Virus record (IMG/VR): IMGVR_UViG_3300036806_000217
Span: 1-64,000 of that record
Strand: one strand, 5' to 3'
Length of the DNA: 64,000 nt
Source: a virus
The notes below the pieces were generated by a model. That model made no database searches. It had not been told where the DNA came from and saw nothing but the letters and a program-made list of their open reading frames with translations. The translations under genes and the position numbers were made by a program. Position 1 is the stretch's first letter; the number at the start of each line of letters is the position of its first letter. This document shows positions 1 to 6,773 of this stretch, one piece after another.

Positions 1-2
1 TG

Positions 3-362
3 TGGCAGTTCACGGATGCCCGGTCGTTCCCCGGCATCTCGGGGAAGACGGACGCGTCGGTGTTCCACGGCACGACGGCGGAGCTGCTGGCGCACGTCAA
101 TCCGCCCACTCCTGCCCCGAAGCCCAAGCCTGCCCCGACTCCTGTTCCGCTGCCCGTGGAGGACACAGACATGATCATCGTTGCTGTTGACGAGAAGCCG
201 TACCCCAACCTCAAGGGCTGGCCGGGCGAGTTCCTGCTCTCTGAGGGCAAGCTCTCCCATATCGTCCACCCGGTCGACCTCGCTGCGTTCCAGGCGGCGG
301 GGATCAAGGGGCCGGTGACGATCAGCGTGGACCAGTACAACTCGCTGCTCGCAGGGAAGTAG
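3..362 (+). CDS. phage endolysin, C-terminal part (5' end outside window)
   Basis: The frame is open from base 3 with no start in view, so the N-terminus lies left of the window; 119 residues are visible. The first residues (WQFTDARSFPGI, then VFHGTTAELLAHV) look like the closing part of the catalytic barrel of actinophage cell-wall lysins, most like GH25 lysozymes. A proline/lysine linker follows (about visible residues 33-48), then a C-terminal module of about 68 residues that I do not recognise and that may bind the cell wall. Such enzymes cut peptidoglycan for host lysis. An amidase cannot be excluded without the N-terminus. The gene stands alone and is followed by a long non-coding gap, fitting the end of the late operon. 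Confidence 0.75.
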   Translation, partial: WQFTDARSFPGISGKTDASVFHGTTAELLAHVNPPTPAPKPKPAPTPVPLPVEDTDMIIVAVDEKPYPNLKGWPGEFLLSEGKLSHIVHPVDLAAFQAAGIKGPVTISVDQYNSLLAGK

Positions 363-738
363 GGGCCGCCGCCCGTATCCTGTTCCCGGGTGAGCTAGCC
401 CACCGCGTGGACGCAGCGCCTTGGCCGGGCATGCTGCGGGTGCAGCCTCCAAACGATCGGCCCGGGGTCCGCGCACCGGGTCGGTCATTCGCGTCCGAGG
501 AGGTCCGATGCCCCGCATGCTCGGCACCTGCCAGCGGCCGTTCTGCCCGGGTCTGCCATCATGGCCGTACCAAGGGCTGTAGCCCACGGTAGTGGGCCTG
601 GCAGCCATCCGGACGGTTGGTGAGCCGGGTTTCGCGTGTCCGGCCCCTGCTCCACCGGGGGCCGTTCTGCGTAGGATGGCGCTGGCTCTCCTCACTGAGT
701 TGCCACGCCGCGGTTCGCCTGTTGGCGCAGGCCCGCGT
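363..738. other. intergenic region without a convincing gene
   Basis: About 375 bases between the lysin stop and the first terminator-like hairpin. Open frames here (407-592 and 592-801) have arginine/proline-rich compositions typical of shadow frames. The only frame with a good ribosome binding site is the 24-codon ORF at 508-582, listed separately. No tRNA, repeat array or integrase core site was seen. Confidence 0.5.
508..582 (+). CDS. possible 24-residue ORF
   Basis: An ATG preceded by a strong GAGGAGG at a workable distance opens a 24-codon frame with two cysteines (TCQRPFC) and a proline/tryptophan-rich tail ending at TAG. Nothing else supports it. It may be a leader peptide or chance; no function is proposed. 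Confidence 0.25.
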   Translation: MPRMLGTCQRPFCPGLPSWPYQGL

Positions 739-775
739 CGGCCCGCCCCTGATCGTGGGGGCGGGCCGTTCTGCT
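739..775 (+). terminator. Rho-independent terminator-like hairpin
   Basis: A perfect 11-bp stem (CGGCCCGCCCC at 739-749 with GGGGCGGGCCG at 758-768) and an 8-base loop are followed by the T-rich stretch TTCTGCTGTT. It probably ends transcription coming from the lysin side. Confidence 0.7.
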
Positions 776-881
776 GTTCAGGTCCCCGCCCGTTCGCCTG
801 AATAGCCGCCGCTGTGTTCAGGTCGAGATCAGTGACCGTTTCCCCTTGGGCGGGCCACTGCGCGTAGTCCACGCTGGTCGT

Positions 882-1094
882 ATGACGATCAGTGACTTGA
901 ATGAGCGCCGCCGTGCTGCGGCGGGCGGCGGCTACGAGGGCATCGTGTGCCGGTGTGGCGAGGCGTGGTTCGAGCTGCGGCCCGGCCCGACTGCCCCGAC
1001 GGCTGCGGTCTGCCTCGGCGAGGACGGGGCGGTGACCGGCTATGCCGGGGTGCCGCACTGCGTGTCCTGCGGGATGGCGGTGACCGTAGCCTGA
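882..1094 (+). CDS. small zinc-ribbon-like protein
   Basis: 70 residues with two Cys pairs, CRC near residue 24 and CVSC near residue 61, the spacing of a small zinc ribbon. No family is recognised. The ATG at 882 lacks a clear Shine-Dalgarno sequence, so the mRNA may be leaderless. A longer TTG start at 846 only adds a non-conserved-looking N-terminus. The next gene begins 5 bases after the stop, so both are likely cotranscribed. Confidence 0.6.
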   Translation: MTISDLNERRRAAAGGGYEGIVCRCGEAWFELRPGPTAPTAAVCLGEDGAVTGYAGVPHCVSCGMAVTVA

Positions 1095-1098
1095 CCTC

Positions 1099-1575
1099 AT
1101 GGGCCTCAGCATCATCCTCGGCGGCGGTCCGGCTGACGGTCGCCGGGTCGAGATCCCGAACGAGCAGCCTCCGCCGTTGTTCCTGATCCCGATCGTCGCG
1201 CCGCTCAGCTTCTCGCTGCTCATGGACCCGTTCGAGGCGTCGCCGACCCGCGTCGCCGAGTACGAGCCGGTGTATGGCGTGGGCGGCTGGCCAAGTCGCT
1301 GCGATGACGGGGCGGTCCGCTACCGGCATCGGGGTACTCCGGAGCCGCTGCACCCGGGCCAGCGTCGTCCGTCGCCGACGCTGGACGAGTTGGCCGCGCT
1401 GCGTACCGATCCGCCGGTGACGTCGTACCCGTCCAATGAGGCGCATCTGCTGGCCTGCCGGACGCGGCACTCACTGTGGCGCGATGCGCGGCTGAACCCG
1501 GAGGAGTGGGCGGCTGCCCGCGAGGTGATCCTGGCCGACGTCATGGCCGCTCTGCGGGAGCGCCATATGCCGTAG
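1099..1575 (+). CDS. conserved phage protein with LGGGPADGRRV motif
   Basis: 158 residues opening with the GGPxDG motif (LGGGPADGRRVEI) seen at the start of many small actinophage proteins of unknown role. A central YRHRG segment is followed by a basic tail. There are no membrane segments or cysteine clusters. The ATG follows the previous stop by 5 bases, and the gene ends just before a strong terminator, so it closes a two-gene unit. Function unknown. Confidence 0.7.
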   Translation: MGLSIILGGGPADGRRVEIPNEQPPPLFLIPIVAPLSFSLLMDPFEASPTRVAEYEPVYGVGGWPSRCDDGAVRYRHRGTPEPLHPGQRRPSPTLDELAALRTDPPVTSYPSNEAHLLACRTRHSLWRDARLNPEEWAAAREVILADVMAALRERHMP

Positions 1576-1582
1576 TTCTACT

Positions 1583-1627
1583 GAAGCCCCCGTCTGGTCC
1601 TTCATGGACCGGGCGGGGGCTTCTTTG
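1583..1627 (+). terminator. strong Rho-independent terminator
   Basis: Outer stem GAAGCCCCCG (1583-1592) with CGGGGGCTTC (1614-1623), inner stem GGTCC/GGACC around TTCAT, then TTTG. It lies 8 bases after the preceding stop codon. Confidence 0.85.
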
Positions 1628-1648
1628 CGTTCCCGGGCGGGTCGCCGC

Positions 1649-1690
1649 CAACTACTAATCTGGGAGAAAGTGGGAGCAGATTAGTAGTTG
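1649..1690. repeat. perfect 14-bp AT-rich inverted repeat, likely operator
   Basis: CAACTACTAATCTG (1649-1662) is repeated inverted as CAGATTAGTAGTTG (1677-1690) around a 14-base spacer that contains GGGAG twice. It is much richer in A/T than its surroundings. It sits between a terminator and the ribosome binding site of the gene at 1705, where a promoter-operator would be expected. It could also be a recombination site or a hairpin in the 5' leader. Confidence 0.65.
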
Positions 1691-1704
1691 GGAGGGCGGA
1701 CCCT

Positions 1705-2052
1705 GTGGTGAACTACTGGCCCCGCTGGCGGGTTGCGCGTCTGGAGCGTCGTCTCGCCGCCGCGTTCGCCCAGTGGGTGCGGGATGGTCGTCCGCTGGTC
1801 GTCCTGCCGCCGGATCCGCCGTGCCCGACCGGGCATCTGGAGACCGTGACCATCCCCGACCTGCTCGGCGGCGACGGCATGATGACGGCGTGCGCGCACT
1901 GCAAGCTCATCCTCGACCAGCCGCCGCCCGTACCCGACTGCACGAACCCGACGGGCGGCCACCGGTTCCCGGCGTACAACATGCCCGGGGAGACCGCGCG
2001 CGGCGGACCGTGCATCCACTGCGACATGCCGTTCCCCAAGGAGACCCCTTGA
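1705..2052 (+). CDS. small protein with two cysteine pairs
   Basis: 115 residues. The N-terminal half is a basic amphipathic helix (RLERRLAAAFAQWV). The C-terminal half has CAHC and CIHC pairs about 40 residues apart, suggesting one zinc site. GTG at 1705 (or 1708) follows GGGAGGG at 1690-1696. The 3' end overlaps the start of the next gene. It lies directly downstream of the 14-bp inverted repeat, which probably controls it. Family not recognised. Confidence 0.7.
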   Translation: MVNYWPRWRVARLERRLAAAFAQWVRDGRPLVVLPPDPPCPTGHLETVTIPDLLGGDGMMTACAHCKLILDQPPPVPDCTNPTGGHRFPAYNMPGETARGGPCIHCDMPFPKETP

Positions 2053-2282
2053 CCGCGAGCGGCGAGTGGGACGTGGACGAGTTGCGGTCCCTGGTCGAGG
2101 GCAGCCGTGAACTCGGCGCGGAGCACCTGTCGGAGGCCCTCGGGGGCATCGGCGTGCCGGACGAGATTCTGCGCGAGCTGCTGCCGGAGCTGGGCCCGGA
2201 CTGGACGTTGTGCCCACGGCAGGCGGAGTGCGACCGGCTGGCACCCTCGCGGCGTCCGCGCGACTGCCACCTGCGCGGGTAG
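2049..2282 (+). CDS. small acidic hypothetical protein, TTG start
   Basis: 77 residues starting at a TTG that overlaps the previous stop (TTGA) and is preceded by a strong AAGGAG, so translation is coupled. The N-terminal 55 residues are helical and acidic (ELRSLVEGSRELGAEHL). The tail is basic with two cysteines. No known domain is seen. Confidence 0.65.
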   Translation: MTASGEWDVDELRSLVEGSRELGAEHLSEALGGIGVPDEILRELLPELGPDWTLCPRQAECDRLAPSRRPRDCHLRG

Positions 2283-2296
2283 CGGCGAGTCGCCGT

Positions 2297-2497
2297 TCAC
2301 GCCGCGACGGCCTCCCCATCCTCGGCAGCCTCCCTCTCCCGCGCCGCATGCCACCGCCGGTACAGCGCGTCCAGCTCCTCCCGGGCGTCCTGCGTCCACT
2401 CCCCCACACGCGCAGCCTCCGCCGCCAGGGACCGGATGGCCTCGTTGAGGGCATCGGGCGACGACAGGTCCGGGGCAGGAGTGGGAGTGTGGTGCAT
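2297..2497 (-). CDS. small helical hypothetical protein
   Basis: 66 residues, leftward, predicted nearly all helix after a proline-rich start (EAIRSLAAEAARVGEWTQDA, then EELDALYRRWHAAREREAAE). The ATG is not preceded by a good ribosome binding site. It sits downstream of the Nudix gene on the same strand with a 30-base gap, so it is probably the last gene of that leftward unit, facing the rightward unit that ends at 2282. Confidence 0.55.
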   Translation of the reverse strand: MHHTPTPAPDLSSPDALNEAIRSLAAEAARVGEWTQDAREELDALYRRWHAAREREAAEDGEAVAA

Positions 2498-2527
2498 TGA
2501 TCCATTGTCCCAGGCGGAAGGGCCCGT

Positions 2528-3082
2528 TCACGCACCCGGGCGGCACCGCATCTGGTGCAGCATCAGCAACCCCGCCACAGCGTTCGCCGACCGCACCGAG
2601 CCCTTCGCGACCAGCTCCGGCACCAGCGACAGCGGCACCCACTCCCGCCGCTCCGACTCGAAGTCGTCCTCCGGATGCCCCACATACTCCGCCGACTCCG
2701 ACCAGTACACGTGATGCAGAGCATCCGACAGGCCGTTCGACGGCTCCACCGTCAACAGGTGCTTCAGCGGGCCGGGCCGCCAGCCGGTCTCCTCCAGCAT
2801 CTCCCGCGCCGCCGCGGCCTCCAGCGACTCGCCGTCCTCGACGACACCGGCAGCGAGCTCCCAGCCCCAGGTGTCGGTGATGAACCGGTGCCGCCACAGC
2901 AGCAGCACCTCGTTGTCGTCGTTCACCGCGGTACACAGGGCCACGGGCCTCAGCCGCATCAGGTAGTGGTCCAGGTGGCGGCCGTCGGGCAGCTCGACGT
3001 CGGCGAGGTTGATCCGCAGCCACGGATTCGAGTAGACCTCGTGCTCGCCGAGGTTCTTCCATACCGACATTGCGCGCCCCAT
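2528..3082 (-). CDS. Nudix hydrolase
   Basis: 184 residues. A complete Nudix box spans residues 79-101: G79, E85, R93-E94, E97-E98, G100. Nudix enzymes hydrolyse nucleoside diphosphates linked to another group; the N-terminal strand pattern resembles ADP-ribose pyrophosphatases. The start is ATG 3082, with an in-frame ATG four codons on as an alternative. It is followed 47 bases upstream by the HTH-TPR regulator on the same strand. From family knowledge, the pSAM2 immunity factor Pif also carries a Nudix motif, so an entry-exclusion or immunity role is possible here (inference). Confidence 0.85.
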   Translation of the reverse strand: MGRAMSVWKNLGEHEVYSNPWLRINLADVELPDGRHLDHYLMRLRPVALCTAVNDDNEVLLLWRHRFITDTWGWELAAGVVEDGESLEAAAAREMLEETGWRPGPLKHLLTVEPSNGLSDALHHVYWSESAEYVGHPEDDFESERREWVPLSLVPELVAKGSVRSANAVAGLLMLHQMRCRPGA

Positions 3083-3129
3083 CTGTCGCCCCTGACTGGT
3101 GGGGTGACGCTATCGCAGCCGGCCCGCGA

Positions 3130-4464
3130 CTACAGGGGCACGGTCAGGGACTCGTCGATGCGCTCCACGGCATCCCGGGCGACGGTCGAACCGTGGCCGG
3201 CGAGTTTGAGGCGCAGGCTCACGAAGCGGTCGCGGAGCCGCTGGGACTCCATGCCGGCAGCGAGGTCGAGGGCGGCCATGGCGTTCGCGGCGGCCTGCTC
3301 CGGTTCGCCGCGCCCCAGGTCCACGGTGGTCAGCGTGGCCAGGCGGTGGACCCGGCCGCGGGCGTGGGCCTGGGTGCGGACGGCCTCCTCGGCGAACTCC
3401 CGGGCCGGGCTCCAGTCCTCCAGGCTGATGAGGGCCTCTGCGAGCTGGGCCTCGACGAGGCCGGGCTGCACGTAGCCGGTCTCCGGCGGCTCCTCGCCGC
3501 GCCGGATGCGCCCGGCCGCGTGCTCGGCGTGCCCCATGGCCTTGTGGGCGGCGGCGATGTCGCCCAGGCGGGCGAACGCCTTGGCCTGCATGGCGTGCAG
3601 GTCCGTGGCCAGCGCGGGGCTGATCTGGTCCCCGGCGGCGCGCAGCCCCGCTTCGGCGAACGCCACAGCCTGCCGGTAGTCCTTGAGGAACACGGCCTGG
3701 TTGACGAGGAGCGCGATGACGTAGCCGCCGAACGCCTTGTCGCCGGACGCCTTTGCCAGGCGCAGGGCGTGGTGGAAGTAGCGCTGCGCGAGGCCCTGGG
3801 CGTCGGAGTCGTAGGCGCAGATCCCGGCCACGGCGACCAGGCCCCCGGATGCGCGGTAGAGCTGCCGTCCGGTGGCGTCGTTGTAGGAGCCGCGCAGCAG
3901 CGGGGCGGTGTAGCCGGTGAGGAACCCGACGATCCTGCCGCGGGTGGCGACACCGCCGGACGCCCGGTACATCTGCTCGTAGCGGGTGCGGGCGGCGCGC
4001 AGCATGTCGACGTCGCCTGCGCCGACCCGGGGTGTGCCGGGGCGGGAGACGTCCTTGTCCTCGGGCGGGTTCTCCCAGTCCCACACGGGCATGACGGCCG
4101 CGGTGCCGACGACAGCTGGGGCGGCCTGGACGTCGGGGCGCTGCTGCTGGTCGGAGCGCCATAGGGCTGTGGCGCGTTCGACGAACCCGGCGAGTTCCGC
4201 GGGTTGTGTGACTGCCCCGGGTTTGCCCATGCCGATGTCGTCGAGGCTGAGCGGCCGGTGGAGGGCCGTGCTGAGGATGTCGCAGATCATGCCGGGGACG
4301 GCGCCGCGGGGGCGTTCGCCGCGGATCCAGCGGGTGACGGCGGTGTGGTCGTAGCGCAGTGGCTTGGGCAGGTTCGCCCCGGCGGTGTTGAGGCGGGCGA
4401 CGAGCCCGGCGTAGGACATGCCTGCTTCGTCGAGGAGCGCGTCGAGCAGGGTGTTGGGCTCCAT
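3130..4464 (-). CDS. HTH-TPR transcriptional regulator (Streptomyces NsdA-like type)
   Basis: 444 residues. The N-terminal ~80 residues form a helix-turn-helix (DHTAVTRWIRGERPRG). A linker of about 60 residues follows, then repeated helix pairs typical of tetratricopeptide repeats from about residue 150 to the end. This architecture is common in Streptomyces regulators of development and antibiotics and of mobile elements. Such regulators bind DNA and sense a ligand or partner through the TPR part. The ATG at 4464 is preceded by GGGACGG. It is the promoter-proximal gene of a leftward unit with the Nudix gene. Confidence 0.85.
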   Translation of the reverse strand: MEPNTLLDALLDEAGMSYAGLVARLNTAGANLPKPLRYDHTAVTRWIRGERPRGAVPGMICDILSTALHRPLSLDDIGMGKPGAVTQPAELAGFVERATALWRSDQQQRPDVQAAPAVVGTAAVMPVWDWENPPEDKDVSRPGTPRVGAGDVDMLRAARTRYEQMYRASGGVATRGRIVGFLTGYTAPLLRGSYNDATGRQLYRASGGLVAVAGICAYDSDAQGLAQRYFHHALRLAKASGDKAFGGYVIALLVNQAVFLKDYRQAVAFAEAGLRAAGDQISPALATDLHAMQAKAFARLGDIAAAHKAMGHAEHAAGRIRRGEEPPETGYVQPGLVEAQLAEALISLEDWSPAREFAEEAVRTQAHARGRVHRLATLTTVDLGRGEPEQAAANAMAALDLAAGMESQRLRDRFVSLRLKLAGHGSTVARDAVERIDESLTVPL

Positions 4465-4624
4465 GACTGCCGTCCCGTCAGTTCACTGTCTGTGCAATGA
4501 CGGTAGCGGAGCTCAATTCGCACGGGGTGTGAATCGAGCGCAGCGGTCGGTGTGTTTCACACGCTGTTGCTGGTGGCTGAAAGTGTCGACGCTTGATCCA
4601 TCGGTACTTTCGGGGAGTTGACCA

Positions 4625-4813
4625 GTGGAAACCACGGCACCGGAGCGCGAGCAGACCTCGCCCACCCGCGCTCAGAAGGACTGCAGGGCGTGCATCGACT
4701 GCGGCGGGACGGCCGGGCCGTTCGCCCCGGCAGGGCTCGTCTACACCCGCTGCGAGGGCGGCGGACGGCTGCCGTGGCCGGTTGTCGCCTGCGCGCTCGG
4801 ATGCCCGAAGTGA
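4625..4813 (+). CDS. small zinc-ribbon protein
   Basis: 62 residues starting at GTG 4625, 8 bases after GGGGA. Cysteines in CRACIDCGG and later TRC and CALGC suggest a compact zinc ribbon. It is divergent from the HTH-TPR regulator across 160 bases, and its stop overlaps the next start (4801). No family is recognised. Confidence 0.65.
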   Translation: METTAPEREQTSPTRAQKDCRACIDCGGTAGPFAPAGLVYTRCEGGGRLPWPVVACALGCPK

Positions 4814-5412
4814 CCGCCGCGTGGCCGCCGTGGCTCGGCCCGAAGCCGCCGGTGACGCCGGGTACGTCGACGGCGCTTCTGCCGATCGGCCCGGACCGGC
4901 CGGTGCTGCGGGTCCCGGACGTGCTGGGCATTCCCGTCGCGGGACGGCTGCTCGGCGACTGCGTTGACCGGCTGCTCGTCGGGGCGATCCTGCACCACCG
5001 GCTCGGCGGGGTCACGTACTGGTTCATCGCCCGCGGCGCCACCGACGAGTACCCGCCCGGATGCCGCCTCCTCACCGGCCGCGCCTATGTGGCTGTGCCC
5101 GCACCGGATACCGCGTACTGCACGGTCGCCCGCTGGCTGCACCTGCCCGCCGTCGGCCGCCTGACGTCGCCGCCGTGGCTCGCCCACGCCCTCAACGCCC
5201 AACACGCCACCACCCTTCGACCCGGAGCAGCAGCCATGACCCAGCCCATAGCGCCCGCGCGCTGCGAGATGTGCACCGAGCCCCCGAGTCGCAGCGGCCC
5301 CGTCATGGCCATCGGGCCGGACGGCAGGAACGTGGACATGGGCCACCCCATCTGCTTCGCCCGGGCCCGCCTCATGGCCACCGCCCCGGACCGGACGAGA
5401 GTGCGGGCATGA
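4801..5412 (+). CDS. two-part hypothetical protein with C-terminal zinc ribbon
   Basis: 203 residues from ATG 4801, which overlaps the end of the previous gene by 13 bases. Residues 1-135 form an unrecognised domain (LLVGAILHHRLGGVTYWFIA). The last 60 residues are a CEMC...C zinc-ribbon-like segment. An internal ATG at 5236 has its own GGAG eight bases upstream, so the C-terminal part may also be made separately or be a fused former neighbour. Its 3' end overlaps the next start (ATGA). Confidence 0.65.
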   Translation: MPEVTAAWPPWLGPKPPVTPGTSTALLPIGPDRPVLRVPDVLGIPVAGRLLGDCVDRLLVGAILHHRLGGVTYWFIARGATDEYPPGCRLLTGRAYVAVPAPDTAYCTVARWLHLPAVGRLTSPPWLAHALNAQHATTLRPGAAAMTQPIAPARCEMCTEPPSRSGPVMAIGPDGRNVDMGHPICFARARLMATAPDRTRVRA

Positions 5413-5606
5413 GCGAGCAGACAGAGCCGCAGCGGGGCCGGGCTCCGGGCGTGTGCACCTACTGCGACGAGTGGGTGCCCGACGGTGTGATCGTGGGCGA
5501 GATCGAGCGTGATGCCGGGGCCGCCTACACGCTGGTGCGGCACCTGGAGCACGTCGGACTACCGAAGCCCGCGTCTGCGAACCGGCCGCGAACGTGGACG
5601 GGGTGA
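5409..5606 (+). CDS. small CxxC protein
   Basis: 65 residues beginning at an ATGA overlap. One CTYC pair lies near residue 16, followed by a DEWVPDGVIVGEIE strand and RHLEH. It resembles the many short actinophage zinc-binding proteins of unknown function. Last gene of the 4625-5606 run. Confidence 0.6.
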   Translation: MSEQTEPQRGRAPGVCTYCDEWVPDGVIVGEIERDAGAAYTLVRHLEHVGLPKPASANRPRTWTG

Positions 5607-5713
5607 CGCTCCACCAGGGGGCGCACGGGGGCGCACTTGCCCGGCGTGTACCGCAACAAACAGGTCGTGAATTTGTCGGATGTTTGGCGAGTGCAACGGT
5701 TTTTTTGCTGCTC

Positions 5714-6052
5714 TTACCGTGCGTTCCCACGGTGTTCCATGGCGGGCGGCAGGGGCGGTTCGCCACCCCCCGCGCCACCCGGATTGCGCCACCCCGGACT
5801 GTGCCATTCGTCAGTGAGAAGCCAGGTCACCGGGACACGCAGAGCGTCGGCGAGGTCGAGGATGGCGTCGAGGGTGACGGTGCCGGCGTTGTTCTCCAGG
5901 TCGCTGATGCTGCGTCGGTCGAGGCCTTTGGCGGAGCACATCTCGCCGAGGCGCTGTTGCGAGAGGCCCTGGGCACGGCGCAAACTTCGGAGCCGATCAC
6001 CCACTTCGCCTCGGCGGCGGATGGTCGTCGGGCGGTCGGACACATAGGGCAT
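5714..6052 (-). CDS. XRE-family HTH repressor
   Basis: 112 residues with a typical lambda-repressor fold at residues 14-85: GDRLRSLRRAQGLSQQRLGEM, then RRSISDLENNAG and a third helix with LADALRVPVTWLL. The longer frame to 6190 adds a basic tail unlike the family, so ATG 6052 is chosen although its ribosome binding site is weak. The C-terminus is proline/glycine rich. It lies upstream of the integrase on the opposite strand and may control it or act as a superinfection immunity protein. Confidence 0.8.
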   Translation of the reverse strand: MPYVSDRPTTIRRRGEVGDRLRSLRRAQGLSQQRLGEMCSAKGLDRRSISDLENNAGTVTLDAILDLADALRVPVTWLLTDEWHSPGWRNPGGAGGGEPPLPPAMEHRGNAR

Positions 6053-6427
6053 CCCAACAACGCTGGAGTGAGCAAGATCAAATGTCTGTACAGTTAAGTT
6101 CCCATTTGGGGACTGGAGTGACTGGCGCGGTCTTGAGCGAAGCTCCCTTCGACGATAAGTTCGCACGCATGTTCGAGTTATAGACCACATCGAGACCCGC
6201 CCACGGCCAAGGCGGGGGCGCTAGAGGCCCAGACCCCGCCTCGCGCCTGCCCCCAGAACGCCCCACGGGAGCGCTCCAGACACACCCGCCACACACCGCC
6301 GCGTTTCCTGACACCACAGTGGTCAAACGTTCTACCGTCATATGCCGCAGTCACATCCCCCCGACCCCGGGATGCACCAGGCGCCCGCCGGCGCCAGTCA
6401 ACGCACCGTCCACCCCGGAGCACCAAC
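6053..6427. other. divergent regulatory gap before the integrase unit
   Basis: 375 bases without a convincing gene between the leftward XRE gene and the rightward gene at 6428. It contains CTGGAGTGA twice (6063-6071 and 6113-6121), the palindrome CTGTACAG (6087-6094), a LexA-box-like site (listed separately) and a GC hairpin AGGCGGGG/CCCCGCCT (6210-6241). The two open frames on the minus strand (6078-6341, 6178-6426) have unnatural compositions and were not called. Confidence 0.5.
6160..6176 (-). promoter_or_regulatory. LexA/SOS-box-like sequence
   Basis: Read on the minus strand the sequence is TCGAAC-ATGC-GTGCGA. It differs in one base from the actinobacterial SOS consensus TCGAAC-N4-GTTCGA. 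It lies about 110 bases upstream of the XRE gene at 5714-6052, on the side from which that gene would be transcribed. Control by host DNA damage is possible but rests only on this match. Confidence 0.3.
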
Positions 6428-6658
6428 GTGAACAGCAGTCAGCGCGACGAACGATCCACCGCCCGGCACAGAGGAGAGGCACGCCCCAGGTACTCTCACG
6501 CCGACCGTCTCGCCACCGCCCAAGCAGACCTCGCCGCAGCCGAAGAGGTCGACCTCGCCAGAGCCACCAGAGCAGAGATGGCACTCGCCTTCGAACGCCT
6601 CCGCGGCGGCCTCGCCGACGTCATCCGCATGGAACTGGAGCACCACCCCGAGCCCTGA
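6428..6658 (+). CDS. small helical protein upstream of integrase
   Basis: 76 residues from GTG 6428. After a basic, serine-rich start it is one long amphipathic helix (ADLAAAEEVDLARATRAEMA). It ends just before the integrase frame and is probably cotranscribed with it. Possible roles as a directionality factor or integrase partner are guesses; no domain is visible. Confidence 0.5.
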   Translation: MNSSQRDERSTARHRGEARPRYSHADRLATAQADLAAAEEVDLARATRAEMALAFERLRGGLADVIRMELEHHPEP

Positions 6659-6773
6659 GGCTTCCTGAGCAGCGGTGATTACGATCCCAATGGACCCTCT
6701 AATGGCAAGTCAGGAACCTGTTCTGCGCCAAAAGGGTCCCCCGCTCCGACCTTTGCTACTAGCCTCAGCAGGC

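Noticed and set aside
6078-6426. Minus-strand ORFs 6078-6341 and 6178-6426 as genes
   Set aside because: Compositions (Gly/Arg/Trp-rich, no ribosome site) look like chance frames in a GC-rich regulatory gap that contains operator-like repeats.
6705-6730. attP core around GGAACCTGTTCT upstream of int
   Set aside because: Only a 4-bp symmetric match around CT; too weak to call, although the location would be usual for a serine integrase.
6675-6773. GTG 6675 as the integrase start
   Set aside because: The extra 33 residues precede the normal resolvase N-terminus and carry no family features; the region is more likely leader DNA or part of attP.
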